Source of the DNA: an uncultured Chromatiaceae bacterium
GTDB taxonomy: Bacteria > Pseudomonadota > Gammaproteobacteria > Enterobacterales > Alteromonadaceae
Assembly (NCBI GenBank): GCA_946482615.1
Contig: CAMLSF010000005.1
Location: forward strand, 1-54,160
Length of the DNA: 54,160 nucleotides
Reading direction: 5' to 3'
How positions within the stretch are numbered: position 1 is the stretch's first letter; every line of letters starts with the position of its first letter. Positions 10,545-18,251 of this stretch are shown piece after piece. The notes beneath the pieces are model-generated. The model saw only the letters and a program-made list of their open reading frames with translations, searched no databases and had not been told where the DNA came from. The position numbers and the translations under genes were made by a program.

Positions 10545-11510
10545 TTAGTTTGAATTGGCACTCAGGCTTAAACTGGCAAAGTTGATAAAATCTTCCGCAG
10601 TCTTAATCCCTGCCATCGCAGAGCCATCCTGCATTTGAGAAAAAGTAAGAGGCTGTTGAAACTGAAAACTAAGTTTTAACCGCTCTGGCTGTTTTAAAAA
10701 ATTCAGCACAGGCTCCCGAATAAGATCCGGTATCTGGGGGTTATGGATGAGAGCTGAACTAAATTGTTGCTGGGTGCTGGCATAATCTGTGGTGATTTGT
10801 GCAGCGGCAAGCTGATCAAAAAGCTGTTGTAAAAAAGCTTTGTTCTCAATTTCAAAAGAACCACTCGCTATTCCTATGGCCCCCACTTTCTTCATTAAAT
10901 CTGGCAGATAGTTAGGTTGTTCAGACTGCTGTTGCTGCTGTTCAGGCGTCAGTCCATGTATATTTTCAGCAAATTGCCATAACTCTGTCACGCCAGTCAG
11001 TGCAAAACGGTAATTCAGACTGAAGTGATGGTCGACCCTTAATTCCTGCTGAAAAGTCAGTTCACCTGTTTTTGCCTTGTATTTGTACTGATAGCTCATT
11101 TCCATCAGTAAAGTGGCCAGATAGTCAGCCAGATCTTTGGGTAAAGACACCAGAGCCTTAGGAGCAAGCTTTAAATCTTTTAAGCGGGCAGCACCATCTT
11201 CTGGTAAGCCATCGCGTTGCAAGCCAATCAGTTCAACCTGGCCTACAGTGACCAGATCCCCTAAACCCGCAATGCCGATATGCAAATCCTCGATCTTATA
11301 GCTAGAGGTAATCACATTAGCCGACAGTTGGCTGTAGCTCATATGAATAGGCGGCATATCGCCTTGTTCAGCTAACTCCAGATACTGCTGATTACTGCGT
11401 TCGATATGACCTGCCATCAGCTGTTCTGCATGATGATTAGCATACAAAAACCCCGCCACAGCACTGGCAGATAAAACCAACACAACCCCAAGCCAAAGCT
11501 TTTTACCCAT
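10545..11510 (-). CDS. Hypothetical membrane-anchored or exported protein
   Basis: A 321-residue protein I do not recognise with confidence. Residues 4-23 (KLWLGVVLVLSASAVAGFLYA) form a signal anchor or signal peptide; the rest is soluble and glutamine-rich, with alternating polar and hydrophobic segments. Its general layout recalls DUF945-type exported proteins but it is shorter, so I do not assign that family. GAGGG upstream of the ATG is a good ribosome site. It is alone between the TonB receptor promoter and the divergent YicG-type gene. Confidence 0.7.
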   Translation of the reverse strand: MGKKLWLGVVLVLSASAVAGFLYANHHAEQLMAGHIERSNQQYLELAEQGDMPPIHMSYSQLSANVITSSYKIEDLHIGIAGLGDLVTVGQVELIGLQRDGLPEDGAARLKDLKLAPKALVSLPKDLADYLATLLMEMSYQYKYKAKTGELTFQQELRVDHHFSLNYRFALTGVTELWQFAENIHGLTPEQQQQQSEQPNYLPDLMKKVGAIGIASGSFEIENKAFLQQLFDQLAAAQITTDYASTQQQFSSALIHNPQIPDLIREPVLNFLKQPERLKLSFQFQQPLTFSQMQDGSAMAGIKTAEDFINFASLSLSANSN

Positions 11511-11641
11511 ATTCCCTCTTCCTTCAACAAAACTAACGGCGCCATACTAGCATGAGCAGGAAATAAAACACCTGCTTCAACCTGTGATTCAGTGTAAAAG
11601 CCTGTTAATTTGATGTCATTCATTTCAGTTTTTGGTGTGGT

Positions 11642-12268
11642 ATGGAGAGCTATTTCCATTGGTTCGATTTATTGGGCATCGCTGTATTTGCAATCTCAGG
11701 CACTCTGGCAGCCTGGCGCAAACAAATGGATGGGTTTGGAGTGATAGTGCTGGCCACAGTTACTGCTATAGGGGGCGGTACTCTGCGTGATTTAATTCTG
11801 GATTCTCCGGTGATTTGGTTAAGCGACAACAGCTACTTTCTGGCGATATTTGCAGCGGCAGGCTTAACCATACTTTTGGTGCGCAACCGTCTGGTGATCC
11901 CCAACAATACCTTACAAATAGCCGACGCTATTGGTCTGGCATTTTTTGTCATTATGGGCACCCAAAAAGCACTGGATCACGGTACTTCAGGTTTTGTCGC
12001 CATTATGATGGGCACTATGAGTGGTGTCTGTGGTGGCATGATCCGTGACGTATTGTGTCGTGAAATCCCTATGGTATTCCGGGGCGAGCTTTATGCTATG
12101 GCCTGCATTTTTGGTGGCCTGGTGTACGTGCAATTACTGAGTTTTGGTCTGGAACAAATGCCCGCTATGCTATCCGGTATGATGGCTTTGCTGGCCTTAC
12201 GCTTAGCCGCTATTCGCTGGCACTTAACTATTCCTGTATTTGGTAAAAAGTCCTCAGATCTGCGCTGA
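11642..12268 (+). CDS. YicG/UPF0126 (TRIC-type) membrane protein
   Basis: A 208-residue polytopic inner-membrane protein made of two UPF0126 repeats, each of three hydrophobic helices. The signature glycine/Arg-Asp motifs appear once per repeat: GGGTLRDLIL (about residues 45-54) and GGMIRDVLCREIP (about residues 130-142). Prokaryotic members are related to TRIC trimeric cation channels, so an ion channel role is likely, though the E. coli relative's physiological role is not settled. It appears monocistronic. Confidence 0.85.
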   Translation: MESYFHWFDLLGIAVFAISGTLAAWRKQMDGFGVIVLATVTAIGGGTLRDLILDSPVIWLSDNSYFLAIFAAAGLTILLVRNRLVIPNNTLQIADAIGLAFFVIMGTQKALDHGTSGFVAIMMGTMSGVCGGMIRDVLCREIPMVFRGELYAMACIFGGLVYVQLLSFGLEQMPAMLSGMMALLALRLAAIRWHLTIPVFGKKSSDLR

Positions 12269-12345
12269 TCATCAGCAGCACACCTGGCTGCTTGTACTGT
12301 TTTATTTACATCTCAGCTCAGTTTGCCGGAGCCGCAGCTTGAAAT

Positions 12346-12386
12346 TAATTAGGAAGCTAACTAAAATATAATTAGCTTCCTAATTA
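12346..12386 (+). promoter_or_regulatory. Double palindromic operator flanking the marR operon -10 box
   Basis: Arms TAATTAGGAAGCTAA (12346-12360) and TTAGCTTCCTAATTA (12372-12386) are perfect reverse complements with an 11-bp spacer. Each arm holds its own dyad of the form TTAG-N4-CTAA (12349-12360 and 12372-12383), centres 23 bp apart. A consensus -10 TATAAT (12367-12372) sits between them. Two MarR dimers could bracket the promoter and repress the operon. No good -35 is visible. Confidence 0.78.
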
Positions 12387-12400
12387 TTAACGAGCAAATT

Positions 12401-12853
12401 ATGAGTTTCCAAAGTTTAGGTCTGCAAGTCCATCAATTGTCCCGCCAATGGCGCTGTTTATTGGATAAACAACTGGCTTGTCAGGGGCTGACGCAAAGCT
12501 CTGGCATAGCGCTGGTGTATATAGCTGAAAACCAGGGGTTTAGCCAAACTGAACTGGCCCGCTTGTTAGCAGTAGAAACCCCCTCTTTAGTGCCGGTACT
12601 GGATCAACTGGAAAAACAGGGTCTGATTGAACGCCGACCTTCAGAGCAGGACAGACGCCAGAAGGCGCTGTATTTACTGCCAGCGGCGACAGATTTAGTG
12701 GCTGCAATTAATCAGCAACGACGCGTTTTACAGCAACAATTATTGGCCAACCTGACCCCACAACAACAGCAGGATCTGCCACTCTTGCTGAGTCTGGTAT
12801 TACAACAAGCCGCAGTGCTGTTGCAGGATCAAAAAGCCGGAGACTTAGCATGA
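12401..12853 (+). CDS. MarR family transcriptional regulator
   Basis: A 150-residue winged-helix repressor. The helix-turn-helix lies about residues 50-75 (GFSQTELARLLAVETPSLVPVLDQLEKQGLI), followed by the wing ERRPSEQDRRQKALYL, the DxR signature region of the family. The ends form the dimerisation helices. It is the first gene of a three-gene efflux operon and sits 15 bp after the double palindrome, so autoregulation with release by a toxic compound is the likely scheme. Its stop overlaps the next start by four bases (ATGA). Confidence 0.93.
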   Translation: MSFQSLGLQVHQLSRQWRCLLDKQLACQGLTQSSGIALVYIAENQGFSQTELARLLAVETPSLVPVLDQLEKQGLIERRPSEQDRRQKALYLLPAATDLVAAINQQRRVLQQQLLANLTPQQQQDLPLLLSLVLQQAAVLLQDQKAGDLA

Positions 12854-13914
12854 GCGCCGAACAACTCTTCAACCGCTGGATCAAATGGACTTTAGTGCTG
12901 TTTGCGCTGGTGTTTGGTTATTATCTGGCTGCAGATTTGTATATGCCTGTCACCACAGACAGTTTAGTGCAACGTTATGTTGTGCAGGTCGCTCCCCAGG
13001 TGCCTGGTCGTGTGGTGTCCGTAGCGGTGCAGAATAACCAGCAGGTCAAAAAAGGCGATTTGTTATTTGAACTGGACCCGGCTGATTATCAGCTCAAACT
13101 GGAATTGGCCCAGTTACAACTGGAACAAAGCCAACAAAACAACCGTCAGTTAAGCGCGGCTTTGCAAAGTGCGGCGGCACGAGTGGATCAAGCCCGTTTT
13201 GCCTTACAGGAAGTACAAAGGGAAGATCAGCGTTATCAGCAACTCTATAGTCAAAAACTGATCCCACGCCAGCAACTGGATCAAAGTCAGACGGCTGTAC
13301 TCAAAGCCAAAGCTGAACTGCAGGCCAGCACAGCAGATTTAGCAGAACGCGAAGCTGAATTGGGTATTCCAACTCAGGAATTAGTGCAAATTAAACAAGC
13401 CCGCAATCAGCTGGCTCTGGCCCAACTGGAGCTGGACAGAACCAAAGTCTATGCCGATGTTGATGGCATAGTGACAGACTTGCAACTGGAAGTCGGTACG
13501 AATCTGGCCAGCCATCAGGCGACTATTGCTCTGGTTTCCACTCAACAAAGTTGGGTCAGCGCCTTGTTTCGGGAAAAAAGCCTGTTACATGTGCAGCAAG
13601 GCACTGAAGCTCTGATCACTTTTGACGCTTTGCCCGGTGAAGTATTCACAGCCACAGTGCGGGATATAGATGCAGGTGTTGCCAATGGTCAAAGTACACC
13701 GGATGGCCGCCTGGCTACAGCGGACAGCAGCAGTCGCTGGGTCCGGGATGCACAGCGTTTAAAGGTCAATCTGGTCATGCAACAGCAAATGCCCGCTACT
13801 TTAGTGGTCGGTTCACGCGCTACGGTGCAGTTGGTGCCAAAAGACAACAGTCTGCTGGCTGCTCTGGCCAAAAGCCAGATCCAGCTGATTAGCCTGCTGC
13901 ATTATGTCTACTGA
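12850..13914 (+). CDS. HlyD-family membrane fusion protein (EmrA/AaeA-like)
   Basis: Periplasmic adaptor of an efflux system (354 residues). It has one N-terminal membrane helix (about 13-32), then a biotinyl-lipoyl half (VAPQVPGRVVSVAVQNNQQV). A coiled-coil hairpin spans about residues 80-180, followed by the second lipoyl half (LDRTKVYADVDGIVTDL) and a beta-barrel domain. The start overlaps the marR stop by four bases. It should connect the DUF2955 inner-membrane protein that follows to the outer membrane. Confidence 0.92.
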   Translation: MSAEQLFNRWIKWTLVLFALVFGYYLAADLYMPVTTDSLVQRYVVQVAPQVPGRVVSVAVQNNQQVKKGDLLFELDPADYQLKLELAQLQLEQSQQNNRQLSAALQSAAARVDQARFALQEVQREDQRYQQLYSQKLIPRQQLDQSQTAVLKAKAELQASTADLAEREAELGIPTQELVQIKQARNQLALAQLELDRTKVYADVDGIVTDLQLEVGTNLASHQATIALVSTQQSWVSALFREKSLLHVQQGTEALITFDALPGEVFTATVRDIDAGVANGQSTPDGRLATADSSSRWVRDAQRLKVNLVMQQQMPATLVVGSRATVQLVPKDNSLLAALAKSQIQLISLLHYVY

Positions 13915-13946
13915 TGTAACTTTTCCTAAGGATTGAAGAGCCTGCT

Positions 13947-14942
13947 ATGTTTGCCCCTACTCCCTTTAATAAAGTACTGCGGTTGGCCTTTGGCGCCAGC
14001 CTGGGCTTACTGCTGGCCAAACTGACGGACTCTGATCAATGGGGGGTGTTTTTTACTATCAGCCCTGTGCTGCTGTTAGGTTTAATACCCCGGCTAACAC
14101 CTTTTGTGGTGATGCAATACCTGACAGCTAATCTGCTGGCCGGCGGTATGGTGCTGCTGTACAGCTGGCTTGGCACTTTAAGCGCAGTGATGACCCTGCT
14201 GGTGTTTGGATATTTTCTGTGGTTGTTCCGGCTGATGGCCAAAGGGGCTCTTTTTGTTTTTGCGGCTATCGCCATTATTAACGGCAGTATCTTTTTACAT
14301 TTTGCCAGCTACCCCAGCATGGATCCCGGGCAAATGCTTGGTAATGCTTTATTGGCTGTTTTGCTGGCCTTGCTGATAGCAGGCACTATGATTTGGCTAC
14401 TTCCTGTACCGGAACAACAGATGCAAATGCCTCCGGCGAAAACGGCGCTTGAGCAGCAAAGACAAAGCCTGGTTGCAGCATCTTTGGCGACCTTATCTTT
14501 TGTTGCCTTTCAACTGCTGGATTTACAGGATTCCCTGTCCGCTCAGGCCAGTACCATTCTGATTCTGTTGCCTATGAGTTTCACTGGCATAGTGCAGGCC
14601 GGTATAAAGCGGGCTTCAGGGGTATTGCTGGGATCGGCTTATGCCATAGCAGCTCAGTTGGTGCTGTATGACAACTACCAGCATTTACCCCTGACCCTAC
14701 TGGCGTTCTTTTTTGGCATGTTAATTTTTGCCAGAGCGCAACAACTGGAAGGGCCAGGCTCCGGAGTGGCTTTTGGCGGCATGACCACTATGGCTATTAT
14801 TTTTGGTCAGTATTTAAAGCCGGATCAGGATCTGATGTACAGCGCTTTGTACCGGATAAGCTCAGTCAGTGTTGCAGTGGTACTGACCCTGGTGCTGGCT
14901 ACCTTATTTTACCTGCAACTGGAAAGAAAAAGCCCCGCTTAA
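13947..14942 (+). CDS. DUF2955 / FUSC-type inner-membrane efflux protein
   Basis: A 331-residue polytopic membrane protein with two blocks of closely spaced hydrophobic helices (about residues 10-150 and 175-325) separated by a short hydrophilic linker. This matches the DUF2955 group of aromatic-acid-exporter-like (FUSC superfamily) proteins, which pair with HlyD adaptors. It lacks the large cytoplasmic domain of AaeB. It is the third gene of the MarR-HlyD-DUF2955 operon and is followed by a strong terminator. The substrate is unknown; toxic organic acids or drugs are plausible by family. Confidence 0.82.
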   Translation: MFAPTPFNKVLRLAFGASLGLLLAKLTDSDQWGVFFTISPVLLLGLIPRLTPFVVMQYLTANLLAGGMVLLYSWLGTLSAVMTLLVFGYFLWLFRLMAKGALFVFAAIAIINGSIFLHFASYPSMDPGQMLGNALLAVLLALLIAGTMIWLLPVPEQQMQMPPAKTALEQQRQSLVAASLATLSFVAFQLLDLQDSLSAQASTILILLPMSFTGIVQAGIKRASGVLLGSAYAIAAQLVLYDNYQHLPLTLLAFFFGMLIFARAQQLEGPGSGVAFGGMTTMAIIFGQYLKPDQDLMYSALYRISSVSVAVVLTLVLATLFYLQLERKSPA

Positions 14943-14958
14943 ATCACGGGGCTTTTTT
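14927..14958. terminator. Bidirectional rho-independent terminator
   Basis: AAAAAGCCCCG (14927-14937) and CGGGGCTTTTT (14947-14957) form an 11-bp stem with a 9-nt loop. A-run on the left and T-run on the right allow it to stop both the efflux operon (plus) and the convergent terC gene (minus). Confidence 0.93.
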
Positions 14959-14975
14959 CAGCTCAGCGGCTGAAT

Positions 14976-15737
14976 TTATTCTGCTTTATCTTCTGACATA
15001 GCTTTGTGCAGTTTCACTGCATTACGGCCTTTGCGCATACGGATATTGATCATTTCTACTGCCACAGAGAAAGCCATCGCAAAATAGATGTAACCTTTTG
15101 GCACATGCACATCAAAACCTTCGATCATTAAGGTCACACCGACCAGGATCAGGAAAGATAACGCCAGCACTTTAATGGACGGATGCGCATCAACAAAGTC
15201 ACCAATAGATTTGGCGGCAAACATCATAACAGCCACAGCAGAGATAATAGCAATAGCCATAATTTCAATCTGATTTACCAGACCCACAGCTGTGATCACT
15301 GAATCTAACGAGAATACGATATCTAAAATAGCAATTTGGATCAGCACCATAAAGAGGTTATTTGCTACCACTTTAGGGCCTGCATTTTCATCTTCGTCTG
15401 CACCTTCCAGGCTATGGTGGATTTCCTGAGTGGACTTCGCCAGCAGGAACAAACCGCCCCCTATTAAGATCACATCACGGCCCGATATTTCGTTGCCAAG
15501 CACAGTAAACCAGGTTTCAGTTAACCCCATCACCCAGGAAATGGAAAATAACAGCGCCAGACGGGCAAACATCGCCAGACCTAAACCCATACGACGGGCA
15601 AAAGCACGCTGGTGTTCAGGCAAACGCCCAACCAAAATAGATAAGAAAATAATATTGTCTATACCTAAGACAATTTCTAAAGCTGCCAGAGTACCAAGCG
15701 CAATCCAGGCTTCCGGACTTGCTATCCATTCAAACAT
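14976..15737 (-). CDS. TerC family integral membrane protein
   Basis: A 253-residue protein with about seven membrane helices, closest in layout to the short YgdQ-type TerC proteins. The two acidic membrane motifs of the family are present: LGIDNIIFLSILVGRLP near residue 25 and ILDIVFSLDSVITAVG near residue 140. Relatives are linked to metal export (manganese, calcium) and tellurite resistance. It follows the seven-gene operon by 45 bp on the same strand and could receive read-through, but its function looks unrelated. It ends at the bidirectional terminator. Confidence 0.92.
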   Translation of the reverse strand: MFEWIASPEAWIALGTLAALEIVLGIDNIIFLSILVGRLPEHQRAFARRMGLGLAMFARLALLFSISWVMGLTETWFTVLGNEISGRDVILIGGGLFLLAKSTQEIHHSLEGADEDENAGPKVVANNLFMVLIQIAILDIVFSLDSVITAVGLVNQIEIMAIAIISAVAVMMFAAKSIGDFVDAHPSIKVLALSFLILVGVTLMIEGFDVHVPKGYIYFAMAFSVAVEMINIRMRKGRNAVKLHKAMSEDKAE

Positions 15738-15782
15738 ATGAAGTTCCCATGATTTTAATTAACTGCGGCTAGTGTAGCGGCT

Positions 15783-16574
15783 TTATTGGCGAATTTCAGC
15801 TGTAACCTTTTGCTTGTCGGGCAACTTATTTAATTGTTCTTTGTATTCCACCAGGCCATAACGCTGTTTTAACTGTTGAATTTGATCCTGTTTCTCAATC
15901 AAAAACTGATTAAAGCGCCTGATTTGTTCAGGGTGTTTCTGACTGGATAAGTGAAACGCCAGATTGCTAAAAGGTAAATGTTCAGCCATCACCAAAGCTT
16001 TGGATAATTTCATCTGTTCCATGTGGTACAACGCGACATTGTATTCGACATTGGCGGCATCTACACGACCCCGGATTGCCATACGTAAGGCGGATTCAGC
16101 ATCTGGCACATCCAGAATTTTAAACTTATGCTGTTTTTTCAGCTCCAGCCAGCGGGTGGGCGAAAAGCCATGAATATTCGCCAGTACTTTAAAATCCGAA
16201 AGAAGCATCTGCTGTTTTTGCGGTAATACCAGTGTGGCGCCCAGGGTATAAATGACAGGAGCGCTGTAGTGTTTAGTGATACTGGGGTCTATTTCTAAAT
16301 GAGGTTGCCATGCTTTATTGTCCGGATAAACAAAATCCGTGAGTTCGATGGAATCCTTGTACAATCTTTTCACCGGCAAGGCTTTAAATACAAAGTCATC
16401 ACCACTCCACTTGCTGTACAACTGAATGAGATCAAAAAAATAACCGCGGGGCTGAGCCGATTTAAAATCGTAATGTGGATAGTAGTCCAGCTGTTCTATA
16501 CCTATGACATAGGTTTTAGCCTGCAGGCTCCCACACAAACAGCTACTGAGCAGCAACATCAATACAAAGCGCAT
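15783..16574 (-). CDS. Periplasmic solute-binding-like protein
   Basis: A 263-residue protein with a signal peptide (cleavage about SLQA-K at residue 20) and the two-lobed pattern of family 3 solute-binding proteins (YVIGIEQLDYYPHYDF at the N-terminus, RGRVDAANVEYNVALY in lobe 2). No transporter genes are nearby. It is the last gene of the 29.6-15.8 kb operon, 30 bp after the HD-GYP gene, with a clear GGAG ribosome site. Such orphan binding proteins can act as ligand sensors, here perhaps for the CHASE2 cyclase; that is inference. Confidence 0.72.
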   Translation of the reverse strand: MRFVLMLLLSSCLCGSLQAKTYVIGIEQLDYYPHYDFKSAQPRGYFFDLIQLYSKWSGDDFVFKALPVKRLYKDSIELTDFVYPDNKAWQPHLEIDPSITKHYSAPVIYTLGATLVLPQKQQMLLSDFKVLANIHGFSPTRWLELKKQHKFKILDVPDAESALRMAIRGRVDAANVEYNVALYHMEQMKLSKALVMAEHLPFSNLAFHLSSQKHPEQIRRFNQFLIEKQDQIQQLKQRYGLVEYKEQLNKLPDKQKVTAEIRQ

Positions 16575-16604
16575 GAGACTCCAATTTATTCACTAACCCC
16601 CTGC

Positions 16605-18236
16605 TTACTTCGCTGCATACCGCTGGTCAGGAGGCAGATAACCGGGAATACGACTATGGTCAATTTCATCCAATTGCCCTGGTTTCAAAAATTGTTCTGC
16701 GTACTGCAAATACACTTTCTGATCGATAAAAATATCAAACAGATCCGGATCTATATGCTGGTTTTCCCTCATTCGGCCCATAATAGCCAGGCATTCACTT
16801 AAAGGTTTGCCATCTTTATAAGGCCGATCGGACGCCGTTAAAGCTTCAAAAATATCAGCTATCGCCATCATACGGGCTGGTACCGACATTTGATCTTTTT
16901 TCAGCCCCCTGGGATAGCCGGTACCATCCATTTTTTCATGGTGACCACAAGCAAACTCAGGCACTCTTTGCAAATGTTTGGGAAAAGGCAAAGACTCCAG
17001 CATGTCGACAGTAATATCCATATGCCGGTTGATGATCTGCCGCTCCTCCGGAGTTAAGGTGCCCCGGGCTATACTCAGGTTGTAAATTTCATTGTCCGAC
17101 AACAGATTTTGTTCTTTTCCCGCAATACAAATCTGCACCTGACGGCCACAGTCTGCTACTTTTTGCTGATCCTCTTTGTGCATAAATTCGCTGCCTATAT
17201 TGGCCTTGCGAAAAAATTCACGCTGAGCATCCAAAGCGGCCAATCCTTGCGCCAGCTGTTGTTGCAACAACGCCACTTGATCATGATCCTGCTGATGGGA
17301 GGCAAGATACAGAGGCCCGGTAAGACTTAGTTCGAAATCCCGTTTGGCGATCTCTATTTTGGCGTCAACCAACTCTATCCGATCAAAAATAGTTTGTAGT
17401 TTACTGGCTTTATCCATCACATGTTCTGGTGTGGCAATTTTACCGCAGTCATGCAACCAACCCGCCACGCTCAGCTCATGGCGATCCGCTTCTGTCAGTT
17501 TGAAGTCTGCTAATGGTCCGCTGTTATACTGGTGTGTCGCATTTGCCAGCATCATGGTTAGTTCAGGCACCCGTTTACAGTGTCCGCCTGTGTAAGGAGA
17601 TTTTTCATCTATAGCTTTGGCGATCAGACGGGCTATGCCCTGAAACAATTCTTCCATATCTTCAATCAATTGCTTATTCGTCATCGCCACAGCAGCTAAC
17701 GAAGCCAATGAACGCACCAATTCCATTTGCCCAGTTGAAAAAGCACCGACTTTGCCATCTTCTGTCGTATTAATCAGTTGTAATACCCCGTTCAGTTCCC
17801 CTTCATGATTTTTCATAGGCACAGTCAGTACAGACTGAGTATGGTAACCAGTACGCAAGTCCATACTGCGGGCCGCACTTAAATCGTATTGCTGACAGGC
17901 ATAAGCGTCCGGAATATGGATCATTTCCCCTTGTGCTGCGGCAATAGCCACTATAGCGTGCTGGTTCACCTGGCCGTCTTTGTAAATAGGAATAGAAGGA
18001 AAAGGGATAGGCACACCAGAACTGCCGCCCATATACAAATTCAGCGAATTGTTGATTAAGGTCTCAAACTTCAGACTTTTGTCCGCGGTCACTGAATAAA
18101 TAGTACCGCCATCAGCCTGAGTTAAAGTTTGAGCGCTCGTTAAAATGCGCTCCAGCAGACGGGTTGTATTTCTCTCCACCGATAACGAAATACTAATGTC
18201 TATCAGATGCTGCAATACAGAAGGTTCAGTCATCAT
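16605..18236 (-). CDS. GAF-HD-GYP domain protein, probable c-di-GMP phosphodiesterase
   Basis: A 543-residue cytoplasmic protein with no membrane helix. Residues 5-190 form a GAF domain. Its segment LRTGYHTQSVLTVPMKNH followed by GVLQLIN resembles the cyclic-nucleotide-binding GAF domains of phosphodiesterases and cyanobacterial cyclases. The HD-GYP domain has GGHCKRV, catalytic H262-D263 in WLHDCGK, then HHEKMDGTGYP with G440-Y441-P442 intact, so c-di-GMP hydrolysis is expected. An unusually long stretch separates HD from GYP. It lies 15 bp after the CHASE2 cyclase gene, suggesting that cAMP bound by the GAF domain could tune c-di-GMP breakdown (inference). Confidence 0.9.
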   Translation of the reverse strand: MMTEPSVLQHLIDISISLSVERNTTRLLERILTSAQTLTQADGGTIYSVTADKSLKFETLINNSLNLYMGGSSGVPIPFPSIPIYKDGQVNQHAIVAIAAAQGEMIHIPDAYACQQYDLSAARSMDLRTGYHTQSVLTVPMKNHEGELNGVLQLINTTEDGKVGAFSTGQMELVRSLASLAAVAMTNKQLIEDMEELFQGIARLIAKAIDEKSPYTGGHCKRVPELTMMLANATHQYNSGPLADFKLTEADRHELSVAGWLHDCGKIATPEHVMDKASKLQTIFDRIELVDAKIEIAKRDFELSLTGPLYLASHQQDHDQVALLQQQLAQGLAALDAQREFFRKANIGSEFMHKEDQQKVADCGRQVQICIAGKEQNLLSDNEIYNLSIARGTLTPEERQIINRHMDITVDMLESLPFPKHLQRVPEFACGHHEKMDGTGYPRGLKKDQMSVPARMMAIADIFEALTASDRPYKDGKPLSECLAIMGRMRENQHIDPDLFDIFIDQKVYLQYAEQFLKPGQLDEIDHSRIPGYLPPDQRYAAK

Positions 18237-18251
18237 GTTTCACTACCATTA

